NCBI GenBank assembly: GCA_020064725.1
Contig: JAGTWJ010000001.1
Span: 4,464,001-4,528,000, forward strand
Reading direction: 5' to 3'
Length of the DNA stretch: 64,000 nucleotides
From: Drechslerella dactyloides
Lineage: Eukaryota > Ascomycota > Orbiliomycetes > Orbiliales > Orbiliaceae
A model generated the notes under the pieces. That model was not told the DNA's origin and did not search any database. It saw only the letters and a list, made by a program, of their open reading frames with translations. Position numbers and translations under genes: made by a program. Each line of letters starts with the position of its first letter. Positions within the stretch are counted from its first letter, which is position 1. Shown in pieces: positions 11,240-23,300 of this stretch.

Positions 11240-11928
11240 TATGGATAGTAGCTGCTATCGTTCCGTTATTGCTTGCAAAAGGGAGAAAGAATGGATTTGT
11301 GATTGCTATAAGAAAGGCATGTTTAGTGTACAGGATGTTGACCTTGGTCGGTCTGGAGGATGCGGAGGTGAAGGGGGGCGAGAGATGTGGCCAGAATTTG
11401 AGGCTATTATCGAGGGTGCCAATTGCGCGGGGCTATATAACGCGAATCTCGTGCGAGGAGAACGCTTGTCTGAATGCTGCGATATGTAATTGTCAATGGA
11501 GGGAGGATGTCGACACGAGATGGGATGATGGGGAAGTGCAAGTGAGTCTTCGCATGGATTTAAATTTTGTTGTGTGAGCCGTTCCGGGGAAGCCCCGGGC
11601 CCTGGGGCATCATCCGGGGGTCCTTCCCGGGCGCTGGCGGCAACGTGCGACACCCGCCAGCCAATGGCGGCCGAGGAAAATACTGCTGAGCGGCCTTCGT
11701 GACGTTTTGTGGTCCGATAGCGAGACGTTCCCGACGTCCGGACGAAGAAAGTCAACCTCCCCCTCCACTCCACTGCCAGGCATCACGGTCCCTCCACAGG
11801 TGAGCGCATCTCGACATCCCGATCTCCCAACGGGTCATCCAATTGTCGCCAGCTAACCAAATTCGCGGTCCTACAGTTCCTCCTCCTCTCCTCCCCACGC
11901 CCTGGTCACTCGACAATCGGTGGTTCCG
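11240..11928. promoter_or_regulatory. Divergent promoter region RPC82 / QCR2
   Basis: 689 bases between two divergent starts. A CCAAT box in GCCAGCCAATGGCGG (CCAAT at 11661-11665) is a textbook site for the HAP/CBF complex that controls respiratory genes, which fits QCR2. A GC-rich block with near-palindromic CCCGGG-centred sequence lies at about 11583-11635. A candidate leader intron of QCR2 is listed separately. Open frames on both strands here have no recognisable domain. Confidence 0.5.
11800..11876 (+). other. Candidate 5'-UTR intron of QCR2
   Basis: GTGAGC at 11800, AGCTAACC at about 11851 and a CTACAG acceptor ending at 11876 outline a 77-nt intron, 52 bases before the QCR2 start codon. 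It matches the splice signals of the coding introns. It is not confirmed by any coding constraint. Confidence 0.55.
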
Positions 11929-13510
11929 ATGTTCTCCCTTCGAAACGCAGTCGCCCGCGGGGCTCCGCGGCAGTGCCTGAGGCCGTCACGACTGTCGCCC
12001 TTGCAGCACGCGAGAACCTTCGCCTCTCCGGCTTCTTCACTCCCCACCTACGAGGTGTCCGAGGCCAATGGCGTCAAGGTCGTTTCGAAGGATACCGGTT
12101 CGCCCACGGCGTCCCTAGCCGTTGTTATCAAAGCCGGCAGCAGATATCAGCCATTGCCGGGTCTCGCTCATGCGCTTGAGCATTTCGCCTTCAAGGTATG
12201 GCAACGCATTCTGTTCCGGAACCGCAATTTCGTACCGATGCTTGTCGAATGACAGACCGATCTGACAGGACTTTAATTGTTCAGGCTACCCACAAACGGT
12301 CGTCGCTGTACATCACTAGGGAAGTGGAGCTCATGGGTGGGATCTTGGAAACTTCTCTGTCACGAGAAAACATTGTGTACAAGGCAAGGTTCCTGAGAGG
12401 TGATCTGCCTTACTTTGTCGAGCTCCTCGGAGACGCCATGACCAAGCCCATGTTCAACAGTAAGACACACTATATATGGACCATATACGCATATATACAT
12501 CAAGCGCAATTGCTAACAAAACATCTTTGCAATGCTAGCACACGAATACAAGGAACAAGTGATACCCACCATGGACCACGAAAATGAAGTGGCGTACGGC
12601 AATCCAAGCTATTTCGCCTTGGAAGCCGCACATGCCGTTGCATTCCACCAAGGCCTTGGACTTGATCAGCTGTCCTATGTCAGAAAAGATTTTGGCACGC
12701 GTGAAATCGCGCTATACGCCGCCATCACTTTCAACAAGTCCAACTTTGCCGTCGTTGGCTCCGGTGTCCCCCATTCCGAACTCACCAAGCACACAAGCGA
12801 GTTCTTTGGAGGAGCGAAGGTTGGAGAACTTGCCGATGCAGGCTCTTCGACTTACTATGGTGGCGAAAACCGCGTCTGGTCTCGGGCAGGAAATTCTATG
12901 GTCATTGCGTTCCCAGGCTCCGCCGGGGGGGCCGCATTCAAGCCAGAACTAAGCGTCCTTGCCTATCTGTTAGGTGGGCAGTCAAACATAAAATGGTCTA
13001 ACGGAACCTCGCTTCTTGGGAAAGTTCTTGACAAGTATCGGAGCGTGACGGCAGTCGCTAAGAATGTCACATACTCCGACACCGGATTATTCTATGTTAC
13101 AGTCACTGGTTCAGCACCCGAACTTAAGAATGCTTTGCCGAACGTCGTTGAAGCCATCAAGGGTCTGTCCAATGTGAAGGCAGAGGATGTCAAGCGGGCG
13201 ATTCAGAACGCCAAGTTTGACGTCTACTCGGCAGCTGAGGATAATGCTTTGTCTCTGGAAGCTATCGGACAAAGTGTCATTGCTACAGGCGGCATCCCGC
13301 AAATCGAACAGACCATCAAAGCCCTCGAGGGTGTCACCCTAGAGAGCGTCAAGAAGGTACGAAACAACTGCCCTCTGCCGTCACAAGCTCAAAGCTAACA
13401 ATGACTTGCCACAGGCCGCATCTACCCTCCTAGCAAGCAAGCCGTCCGTAGGCGCTGTCGGAGACCTCCATATCCTGCCGTACGCCTGTGATATTGGCCT
13501 AAACGTATAG
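11929..13510 (+). CDS. qcr2: Cytochrome bc1 complex core protein 2 (QCR2), M16 peptidase fold
   Basis: Four exons: 11929-12195, 12285-12459, 12539-13356 and 13415-13510, giving 451 aa. Core protein 2 is a matrix-side scaffold subunit of respiratory complex III. The N-terminus MFSLRNAVARGAPRQCLR is a typical Arg-rich mitochondrial presequence. The M16 fold is visible in VVIKAGSRYQPLPGLAHALEHFAFK, REVELMGG, FPGSAGG.AFKPELSVLAYLLGG and the C-terminal AVGDLHILPYACDIGL, which is diagnostic for QCR2. Odd feature: H81-A-L-E84-H85 is an intact inverted zinc motif, and E162 falls exactly 76 residues after H85, as in active mitochondrial processing peptidases; core 2 proteins usually lack this (see findings). 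An open frame continues to 12252 past the first donor but splicing at 12195 is required for the family sequence. Followed in tandem by ATP15. Confidence 0.92.
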
Positions 13511-13965
13511 AGCATCATTGCCTTACTTAGAACATTGTTTTGTCAGAGCCCTTGCGACTCGAGCCTCAGGCTCGCTGATATTCCAAGTCCACTGCGCGCA
13601 AAGAAAGACACTCAGTTGCTTCGAACTCTTGTACAGTTATTCTAACACCAAAAATCTCGAAAGAGGACCCGCTCGACTGGACGGGTAACAGTATATAACT
13701 ACCTTTTTTTTGTGTCGCTTTCTAGCCGAAATAGCCATATTCTCTCATCCATCTCTCGAGCTCTTGCGAGAGTCGCTCGATCTCGTAACGTATGTGATCG
13801 TAAGCTTGTGTTGCGGTGGTCGGCTAAGCTAAGGAGCCGCGAAAATTACTGCTCGCATCAACATCATTCCGAGGCAACCCCAAACACCTGCCACAATCCT
13901 CCCCTCATCGTCGAACCGCAGAACCACCAAGTCCTCCCAAATCCGTACTCCCGAAATCTACCAGC
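13511..13965. other. Intergenic region QCR2 - ATP15
   Basis: 455 bases between the QCR2 stop and the ATP15 start on the same strand. It should hold the QCR2 3' end and the ATP15 promoter and leader. I see no gene in it. Confidence 0.5.
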
Positions 13966-14432
13966 ATGGCGTTCGCGTGGAAACAGGCCGGCTTGAGGTA
14001 CACCCACTCCGTCCCCCGACATCGAGAATCCGAACGAACTTCCGAACGGAACTCGAGGACCGATTCCGTCCCCACCAGACACCCGCTGCCACACCCTCCC
14101 CGGGATGCCATTGACTAACGGTTTCCATTCTATCTGAATAGCTACAACAAGTACCTCTCAATTGCGGCCCAGGCCATCCGGAAAAGCCTCAAGGAACAAG
14201 CTCGCGCCACCGCCGAGCGGAGGAGTCAGATGGAATTGAAGGTCTCCAGATGGGAGGTACGTTATGCCATTGCGGCTCTCGGGGCAGGCGGTGCTCGTTA
14301 CACAGTTCCGTTACACGTCGATTAACGCGAAAGTTTGGGACTTTGTCAATGCTAACGGTATATAATACGCATCGGCTTGTGTAGAATGGGAAGCAAGGTG
14401 AAGTCAAGTATCTGGGCACCGCCCAGGTTTAA
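13966..14432 (+). CDS. atp15: Mitochondrial F1Fo-ATP synthase subunit epsilon
   Basis: Three exons: 13966-13997, 14142-14256 and 14385-14432, giving 64 aa, the normal size for this tiny F1 central-stalk subunit. The sequence MAFAWKQAGLSYNKYLSIAAQ followed by AIRKSLKEQARATAERRSQ is the conserved family core; the C-terminus reads NGKQGEVKYLGTAQV. Epsilon helps fix gamma and delta to the c-ring of the ATP synthase. No ORF of this gene is long enough to be seen without splicing; the reading is supported by both junctions keeping frame into family-typical residues. It lies 455 bp after QCR2 on the same strand, so two oxidative phosphorylation genes are neighbours. Confidence 0.92.
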
Positions 14433-14944
14433 GCATTGAGCCGAACGACGGATATCAAGTCTTTCCAGATCTAATCTATTGGAGACGGACGGATAGCTTG
14501 TGGGAGCGGTAGCTTAGGAGAGCATGAAGTGTACATAAGAACGGGCTCCGTCACTTGGATGCCGTGCTGTATTTCCCCAAATATACGATATACGCCATTG
14601 CATTGCATAGACGATTCCAGGCGTATATGCATGGGTACACCATATAAACCAGAAAGAATAACCTGCTAGAATTATCGGAGCACACCCCGCTAGTTAGCCG
14701 TTTAAACTAAGGTAAATGTGAGTAAGCGCATGTATGTTTCGCGTCGGTACATCTCCATCGGGCGAGCGAGGGGCAGCCGGCGCATGTACCAACGAGAACC
14801 CCCACCCGCCGTCTGCAGCGTTATGTTGCGGTGCTCACCACGACTGGCAACGAAAAGAGCCGAAAGAACGCTGATAAGCTCCACACGACCCGGAACCCGT
14901 TCCTCGTTCTGAAACCCAAGGACATCGCTCCCGACTTTTGCACA
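14433..14944. other. Intergenic region ATP15 - Mak10
   Basis: 512 bases between same-strand genes. There is A/T-rich 3' flank on the left and the Mak10 leader on the right. I see no gene in it. Confidence 0.5.
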
Positions 14945-17900
14945 ATGGCGACGAATAGCGGCGGCTTCAGCGACGGTATGCACCCAGCCATCTTGATCTG
15001 CGGACTACCCGCAAAAACTGCTTAGTTTGAATGGTCCAAGAACACACCCTTGGCTGACGTCCGCATTGGTCGAATTGTATAGCCTTCGCCCGTCTCCACG
15101 TGTCCGAGAAAGCCGTCGACGGCCAGGAACCCACTGCGGCAATAACCTCGCCGACGGGCTCGAACTTTCGAGATGTGACGCAGCTGTTCCGCCAGGCCTG
15201 TCAAGGTACGAGGCTCGTCGCGATGCGCCATCTCGTGGCATTGTCACTGACCGGATCATAGGCCTCGATGTCGGTCAATTGGTGAAAGATCCGAACTTTA
15301 CGCTGTTTGAAGCAGTCGGAGCTTTGGAGGTTCGTCCATATTACCTCCAGCAGCTGCTGAGCATGTGCTAACTGTCGAGCTGTCATGGCTGCTCAGATAA
15401 TGGATCCAAAGATGGACAGCGGTCTGCTCAAACCCGGCGAAGAGGACGCCCCTCCCGAGATTTACCAGCCCGTACTCCCCGAGGAAATCATCGGCATCAT
15501 GGATCAGCTTTTATCGAGCGAGGTGTGTTACTGGCGAGGGACCCGGATTGTGCAACTCCAAGAGTTAACCCGGACGTTAGATGTCATGGCATGATGGCGC
15601 TGCCCTCTCGCAGACCGTCTTCACCTGCCTGTACATCGACAACCTGCTCAGCCATAACCCCACCACGCTGGAAGAGGCCAGGTTCTCATTGCCGCCTTCT
15701 GAGGCCCACCAGCCGGGCTCGCCTGCCTATCAGCTGATCCATCTCGTCCTTCGGGCCTACTGCGTCGGACTGGTCAAGTGCTGCGACCACGTCAACCGCC
15801 AGATTCTGGCAGAACACACTTATGAGGTTCGTAGCTAGAAAGTCGCATCTCAATTGGTCTGATAGCTCAAACATGGCCTTTGCTAGGAAGAAGACTTCGT
15901 CACCCAAACGTACAATGTTTCGCTCTTGGAGTTTTTATCCGTGCCCGAAGTCAATAGGCTGCTTGTCTCCGCTATAGAATATATAGACAGTCCAGCGACC
16001 ACTTGGCCTAATAATATCAAGATGGCGCTGAAAGCTCGTCTAGCATTTCGAAAGCTGTTCCTGACGGAGCTATCTCGGGAGGTCAAAGAGATGGTTGAGA
16101 AGCGCCTCAATTGGGATGGGTGTATCACGCTTCTGTCGACGATTGGCATCACAAGAAACCTTGGGAACGCCGTCCCTTCAGTATTCAGCATTGCCGTCCA
16201 GAGGAAGCTGGCCAGCACCGTTCCTCCGCGACCCATAGTTCAAATCCCCTTCGAAGAGGCATTTACTATCTTATCCAGGCTGTGCAAAGATGCCAAAGAG
16301 ATCCTGCGTATCCTGAAATACGCTGGCGCAACGAATTTGATAGTATGTGGACATCATAGCCAGGCTGCCCTTATCCGTGAAGCTAATAGAATGGATATAG
16401 ACCTTCTTCCTCAGATTTACCGCTCGGAAGCCGCAGCCGTCGACCTATGTGAGATCGCTGCTGCAGACGCTTTTCTACGGCGACCATAGGGTGCTGGGCA
16501 CCATGCCGATAAAGCAATTGCTGCTAGATGACGTTAAGGAGTTGGTTTTACCAGCGGATGACCTCTTCGACCCTTGCAATGACTTGTCTGAGATGCCGTC
16601 GGACACCCGCTTCCAGATTCGTCAGAGGATGGACTGGTTTGTCGAAAGGGCAGGGACTGTGAGTTTATCTTGGGCTCCGTTGCCATGAATCATCTAACGT
16701 CTTTCAGGCGTATATCACAATGTACCGCACGATTTGCCAAAATCGGTCCCGGTTGAGGAGAAATCTTTGTCACTTAATCGTCGATTGGGACGCTATGCAG
16801 ATAGAGGTAAGCTCTTATCGACAGGAAACGGTTTCGGTAGCCTCTGACGAGATACAGTGCGAAGAAATCGACGGCGAACTGCAGCAACTTATCAAAGAAG
16901 AGCCCGTCTTACACAACGACAACATCTCCTATGCGTTTTCTCTTTCGTCTTGGGTTTACTACTACAAGCTCAAGCAGATGGAATGGATCATATTCCTTGG
17001 ATTCGAGCTGGACGTGTATCTACCGTACGAATTCGCGGGGATGTACTGGTAAGGGACTCGCCGCCAGCTTGGATCGGACGAACAATTCTTACTCAGCTGT
17101 GTCCAGGTATCTTCAGTACTTCCTACGGACTCGACTACAGCATTTGGAGCGGATAAGGCATTTTATCCATCCGGGAGTGGCGTCTGATTCACCATTGGCA
17201 GCCACGAGGACGCAGGAGACAATGGCATCAGCCCATAAAATAGCGAGCGCGCAGGCCACCGTTAATTTCACACTTCTAGAAGCTGCAGCGCTGCAGGAGC
17301 TTTGTAGTGCAATGATATACGTAAGTCGCCAAAGCCCCGGTCGACATACCGATCTGACACTAAATCGATATGCCATGGATGCAGCTCTACACAGCGTTGG
17401 CGCGACTGGATCTTGTGAAGACGCCGCCACAGCCGTACAGCACTGATTCGCTGCGATACGAGCTGCGGATGAAGCCGTTTCTGACGATTGGCTGCCCGGA
17501 TGTCATTCCCTTCAACGACTTTAAGGCGTTGGTGGAGAACCCTGAAATTGATGTTCGTCACCGACAGTCGCCTGTCGAGCAACTTCTCGGAGCTAGCAAG
17601 CTAACAGTATGGTAGACGCTGGAGCTTCTCGATCTCGCTACGGAAAATACCAAGGAGGGCCGAAAGAACTTTGATCTGCTGAGCAAGATGAGCGCAGCGT
17701 CTTCGCATGCCGTCCTCTGCGAGGAAGGGTACCGCCTGGTATGTTGTTTTTCCCTTCGGTACGCACATATTGTCAAAAAGGACGCTTACGCTGACCTATG
17801 TGGACGGGAACGACAGAACTTGAGGGAGTATCTACGGTCTTGCATCGGCGCTGGCGTGGCTACCGTGATGCTGTCCAAGGCGATCAAGACTAACACGTTG

Positions 17901-18017
17901 GCGGATGTGGAGGTTGAGATTGACCAGAGTTCGTATCACCCGTGGTTTCCGGTGCCCCGTATCTCGTCGAAGAAGCGGCCGCCCTTGCCGGCTATCCCGC
18001 CGACTTTGGCAAGGTAG
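14945..18017 (+). CDS. mak10: NatC N-terminal acetyltransferase auxiliary subunit Mak10/NAA35
   Basis: Thirteen exons: 14945-14975, 15083-15205, 15262-15329, 15397-15522, 15581-15826, 15887-16342, 16401-16658, 16708-16806, 16858-17048, 17107-17320, 17385-17552, 17616-17738 and 17817-18017, giving 767 aa. Mak10 is the large scaffold of NatC, which acetylates N-termini such as Met-Leu and Met-Phe. Family motifs: DVTQLFRQACQGL, VGQLVKDPNFTLFEAVGALE and IMDPKMDSG (about residues 50-85), then MSWHDGAALSQTVFTCLYID, LRAYCVGLVKCCDHV, GDHRVLGTMPIKQL, SSWVYYYKLKQMEWI and AGMYWYLQYFLRTRLQHLE. The 51-nt intron 16807-16857 is in frame and has no stop, so it could also be read as 17 extra residues; I splice it because MQIE-CEEIDGEL aligns better with family members. 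This is the most intron-rich gene of the window. Confidence 0.9.
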
Positions 18018-18778
18018 ATAGATAGATTCTAGGTCGTCGATGAATGTAGTTTATTTAGCTTAATCTTGTGGGATCAATATATTAAATACACGTGCGTCTT
18101 GCGCTACTGCGTACGGGATTCGATTATTTGTAATGGTAGACGGCGTGCATGTGTCTTATGCATATAGTGCCTCAAACCGTCTAGCTACAAGATACAAAAT
18201 GCTAGTAGATACTTTGTCATGGCCCGATATAATAATCGATCGTAGCAGTGTTCCGGACTGAGAATACCAGGCGCTGGACTGTGCATGATGCGGCCAGCAG
18301 CCGAGGTTGAAAAGGCCGCCGGCAAGCGAGCGCGAAAGGGTGACAAACGGCTGCTTGCCGGGGCCGGAGTCCTCCTGCCTGGCACATGCAATTGCCGGGG
18401 GGGCAGCGGACAAGGGCGGCCGCCAGGAAGGTCTTCGATGCCATCTGATTGCCGACGCGCCTGCAGCTTCTTGAAGCTAGCAGGTCGTTATTGCTTGGCT
18501 GACGGTTTCTTAATTCTCGAGACTCTCGCTCGATCGGTCGCTCGTACATGGAACTCACTTGGCCGCGCTCATTACTCAATCTCGCTTTCTTCCATTCGAA
18601 ACCTCATCTTGTTCCTCGCTAGCTTGCAACATTCTTCGCGGACGCCGAAAATAGCAGCGACGACGACGACAACGACGACGACGACACTCCTTTGGTCACC
18701 ACTCATTTACACCGGCGCCATCTCCGTTGCTCGACGCCCGACGAATCAGGAGACGAGAATCTCGAGATATTAGCGAAG
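18018..18778. other. Intergenic region Mak10 - peroxisomal carrier
   Basis: 761 bases. A short inverted repeat (CCGGCAAGC at 18319-18327 against GCTTGCCGG at 18353-18361) and a (CGA)n-like run at about 18657-18688 precede the carrier start. I see no gene in it. Confidence 0.45.
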
Positions 18779-20341
18779 ATGTCGGACAATGTAGCTCATG
18801 CGATCGCAGGTGTGTACCTATCAGCTCCCTTGCCTCCGTCCCTGCGTCTCTTCCCCACGGAAGTGCGCAGGAAGAAGAAAACGTTCTCGATCTAACTTGT
18901 CTTTTTTTCCGCCGTCTAGGTGCTGGTACGTACGGCTACGCTAGCCTACCTTGACTTCCCCGTTCGCGAATGTCGTCAACATACATCGCAGAGTGGAGAT
19001 GTGCGGTGCATACGACGGGGATTCGATTCGAAACATGACAGTGCGGTGCTAACGGGCAGCGTTATGCTACGAACGCAGGGGGCGGCATCGCATCGATGGT
19101 GCTAACGTACCCGCTCATCACGCTGTCGACGCGCTCGCAGGTGGAGGCGAGGCGGGCGGAGACGTCGGTGCTCGATGCTGTGCGGCGGATCATTGCGCGC
19201 GAGGGCGTGGCGGGCCTGTATGCAGGGCTTGAGTCTGCGATGTTTGGGATCAGTGTCACTAATTTTGTGTACTATTATTGTGAGTGGCTTTGCCCCTCCC
19301 CTTCCGCCTTCCGTTCGTCTGCGTGCATGCAGGCGCAGACTGCAATGTCGCGGGTGTGATGAAGGAGTCGGTAAAGGAATGAATGAATATGCTCCGGGGG
19401 CGGTTGGTGGCTGACGGACGGCGGTGGCTGGTGGCTCGTAATAGGGTACGAGTGGTCTCGCGGAATATTCGAGTCCGCGAACGTCAGGCGAGGGATTGGC
19501 AAGAAGCTGTCGACGCTGGAGAGCATGGCTGCCGGCGCGCTGGCCGGGTCGGCCACGGTCCTGCTCACGAATCCTATCTGGTGCGTATCTCTTTACATCA
19601 TACGTGTATGCGTGCATGCATGCCTTATCACCCCATGCGAACGGGCGTGCACGCATATCTGTTTGGCCTGCGGGCACTGCAGCAGCGGATGCGGCGCCGG
19701 CGCGTATCCATCTACCTATCCACGTATGTTTGTGTATGTATACATGTGCATCCGGGGCTGACGATATGACATAATGGGACAACAGGGTGGTGAACACGCG
19801 CATGACGGCGCGCAAGAATGACAAGACCGAACCTGCGTCAGACCTGCCGACGCTGGAGAACCCACGGCCGACAAAGGCGCCGTCGACGCTCGCGGTGCTG
19901 CGCCAGCTTCTCCGCAACGAAGGGTTCAAGGCGCTGTTCGCCGGAGTGATCCCGGCGCTGGTGCTGGTCATCAACCCGATCCTGCAGTACACGATCTTCG
20001 AGCAGCTGAAGAACCTGCTGGAGCGACGACGCGGACGCAAGCTGGCGCCCATGGATGCCTTCTACCTGGGCGCCGTGGGCAAGCTGTTCGCGACGGGGAT
20101 CACGTACCCGTACATCACGGTCAAGTCGCGGATGCACGTGGCCGACAAGGCCGAGCGCGAGCCGAGCGTCGTGGGCAGCCTCAAGAAGATTGTGGACGAG
20201 GAGGGCGTCAGCGGGCTGTACAAAGGCATCGGGCCCAAGCTGGTGCAGTCGGTGATCACGGCGGCGTTCCTGTTCGCGTTCAAGGACGCCTTTTACAATA
20301 TGACGGTGCAGGCGCGCAAGCGCGCGACGCTCTCCAAGTGA
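18779..20341 (+). CDS. ant1: Peroxisomal adenine nucleotide carrier (Ant1/PMP47-type, SLC25 family)
   Basis: Five exons: 18779-18809, 18920-18925 (a six-base microexon), 19079-19279, 19445-19580 and 19786-20341, giving 309 aa. The family imports ATP into peroxisomes in exchange for AMP, feeding fatty-acid activation there. Three mitochondrial-carrier repeats are visible, each with the P-x-x-x-x-x-R signature of PMP47-type carriers (TYPLITLSTRSQVEAR, NPIWVVNTRMTARK, TYPYITVKSRMHV). Each is followed by a G-x-x-x-L-Y/F-x-G element (GVAGLYAGLE, GFKALFAGVIP, GVSGLYKGIGP). The N-terminus MSDNVAHAIAGAGGGIASM needs the microexon to give the AGAGGG of relatives; skipping it stays in frame but deletes two residues. 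The last exon is strongly GC-rich at third positions. Confidence 0.9.
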
Positions 20342-23300
20342 GATATATATATCTATACTTTAATACATGGCTGAGTGTGTACGTATGCATGTGCGTGCGT
20401 ACGTACGCTAGATGGCTTACGGGTGGAGAATTTCAATTGATGATTGCTTATATTATATAGAGGGCTATCACAAAGGTGGCGGGAGTCTCTCTTCTCTCGT
20501 TCGGGGAATGTATGTAATAATAGTTAGAGTGGGGAGGCCTGGGCGTGATTGAGAGGACTTTTACGACAATAGGAATAAAGGAGCATGTATACTTCCATTT
20601 GAATCAACTGGCCCCCCCGGAGTTAGGATTCTGCTAGTATTTGATGGTGCTGCAGCGCATATATGAAGTTTACTCGGTTTACGTAAACGGACGCAGGCGA
20701 ACGGAGGGGCTACACGGCTACATGTGTGTGCATGTACAGACGCCTTTGCACGAAAGCAGTCGATACGAGTGCGACCCAATTTAAAATTTCTCACGAGAAT
20801 TATACTTTGTACTTATCTTACAAATTGCTGAGGGGGGAGACAATTTAGCTGGAATCCTTTGGATTGTGCGCACCCGGCAAGAGCTGCACCCTGTTGGAGG
20901 ACCCTTAATCGAATCACCCGCGTCGAATAGAGTGCGCGGCACATATTGACATCCACGTCCATATCCTTACGCCCACACACCATGTCACCGGGCCTCGTTT
21001 AAATGGGGCTCCACGTAATGTCGTGTAAGCCTGTTTTTATTTCTTTTCCTTTCTTTTTAATTCTTCGGATCCGAGCCTCGGAGCGGCCAGCCAGTCATGT
21101 CAGCGCTCAAATCTGTTTGCATGATGGAGCTTGAGCCGAGGGAAGGTGCAGCCTGCTGAAGAAAACAGAGAATGAAAAAGATCGGACGAAGTGGTTGCTG
21201 AATTGATAATGTTATAAGTTTACTACTACAATGAGGTGGAGCATGACCGGATCCAAACTCTGGGGAAGGTGGAATGGTTCGTCTATGCCAAATGACGATG
21301 CAATCTTACTTTTCTGGCACGGGGTGCATTTTCACGAGAAGAGGAGACGAAGGGAGCGTCGGTTGACATGCATCGACGAGAGTTTGCGTCTGTTCGGCGG
21401 GGGGCTGCGATTGGCTGTTGGCCGCGTTTCACGATGATACAGTCCAATTTCACGCCCAACCGCTCTGCCTCTCCTGCGGGCGTAAATTTCCGCCGCTGTC
21501 AGAAAGAACGAAAGGAAAAATCTTTTTTTGAAATTGTGTCCGGAAGGAGGAGGGGCGGATTGAGTGATTGATTGATTTGATTGATTGGGACTATATTGGG
21601 TCTTGGTCTCAGGGCTCGATGGAATTGGACGGTCCGCTGTTTGACGTCTCTCTCGTCGAGACGAAGCTTGCAAGGTATCCGACTTGGAAGTCGCCCCGGT
21701 TCCAGCAAGCTGTCGCGGGGCACAGCGCTGGGCGGGCTTTACTGCCTGGCTTCTGGCGACATCGCGAGCAATGCAAACAATCATGATCAATCACGCAGGC
21801 CGGGCGACTTGCTGGATCGGGCGATAAGTTTGGCCTCGCGAGAATCAATTTGGCAGGTCGTTGCTCGAGCCTTGATATACGATTTAGGCTTCGATGGGAT
21901 TTTGGACAAGTGCTGTACATTGCTCGATTGCGAGGACGCGATGGAATGCATTCTTCCGGGCGAGGAATGCGGGTGGGCCAGCGAGCAGGCCACGAGGGGC
22001 GATACGATGCGATTGCGTGCGAAGATAACTCTAATCGTCGACGCCGCGCTCGCATGCACTCGGCCGCTCTACGCCAACGGGGCCCGCATAAGACCAGCCG
22101 ACGCGATGCGGTGAGAAAGAAATCATATCTGGAGGAGGAGCCCCCCTAAACATTGCTTCCACTCAGACGTAATAAAGGGAGCGAGGAAGGTTGATCGAAA
22201 GGTGTCGGTTGTGGCACAGGCAGGAAAAAAGGGATGGGTGGATGGAAGGGATGGAGAAGGGCGACGGAAAGACAACCTGAAACGGCGGCCTGCAGCGCGA
22301 TCGTGCTAACGGTCCCGACTCGTTCATGCTCGCCCACCCGGCGTTCGTTTGTCGTGATGATGCTGCAGGTACCAAGCCGGATCAGGAGCTAGCGGATGCG
22401 GGCAGGCTGCCCGGCCAGGACTGGGCTGAAACCACCTCGATCCGGCCGCGGCCTCGGCAGGCGTGGACGTCCGCCAGCGTGCACCTGCGCGTGCTCGGGA
22501 CAGGATTCCGCCCAGCCTGATCGAGCAGCCCGGCCGCGACGATATGCCCTGCAGCTTGTGCATCGTGCTTGCAGCTCGCGCAGCTCGTGCAGCAGCTCTT
22601 GCGAGCGGTGCAGCTTGTGCAGCTTGTGCGACGGTCTGGATCTGGGTCTGGGGATATGCACTTTGGCTTCAGTCGGGTCGGGCGCGGGTGCTGCGATGCT
22701 ACGCTGCAATGCAATGCGATCGAGCACTCTCCTGTGCTCCCGTATCAGCCCTCTCTCCCTCTCCTCCTGTGGCTTCGATGCCAGGCTGCTACTCACCTCC
22801 TGTAGGATTGTCGAGGTTATCGCCGTTGTCGTCGCACAGGGGCAGCTGACGGGAGGCTTGAGGACGGTCCATTGGCCGACGGGATCTCGCTCGTGTTTGC
22901 CGGCCAGCGCACACCTGTTTCACCTCCCTTCGCATCGCCAATGCATGCACGCGGTGTGTGCGGCCCTCTCTCGGTCCACGCTCACGATGCGAGAGTAGAC
23001 GCCTCCGTCCGAGTCACGTTTCAGACGCTCGCACAAGCGCAAGCACAAGCACAATTCAGGCGTCAGCCGGGCCACTCAATTGCAAGGCCAAGGACGCGAT
23101 GCGCAAGACGGGATGGCATCGTCGCGTTGGTTGGAAAGTCCACGCCGGGCGGCGGAGAGCGAAGTCCATGGCATGCATGCTATACTTATCGCGAGACAGC
23201 AAGACAGCAAGCAAGCAAGCAAGCAGCTCGCCTGCTTAGCAGTGAATCGTCTCGGCCAAGGAAGCAGGCAAGCAGCAAAAGTCTCGGGGGACGGCGAGGC

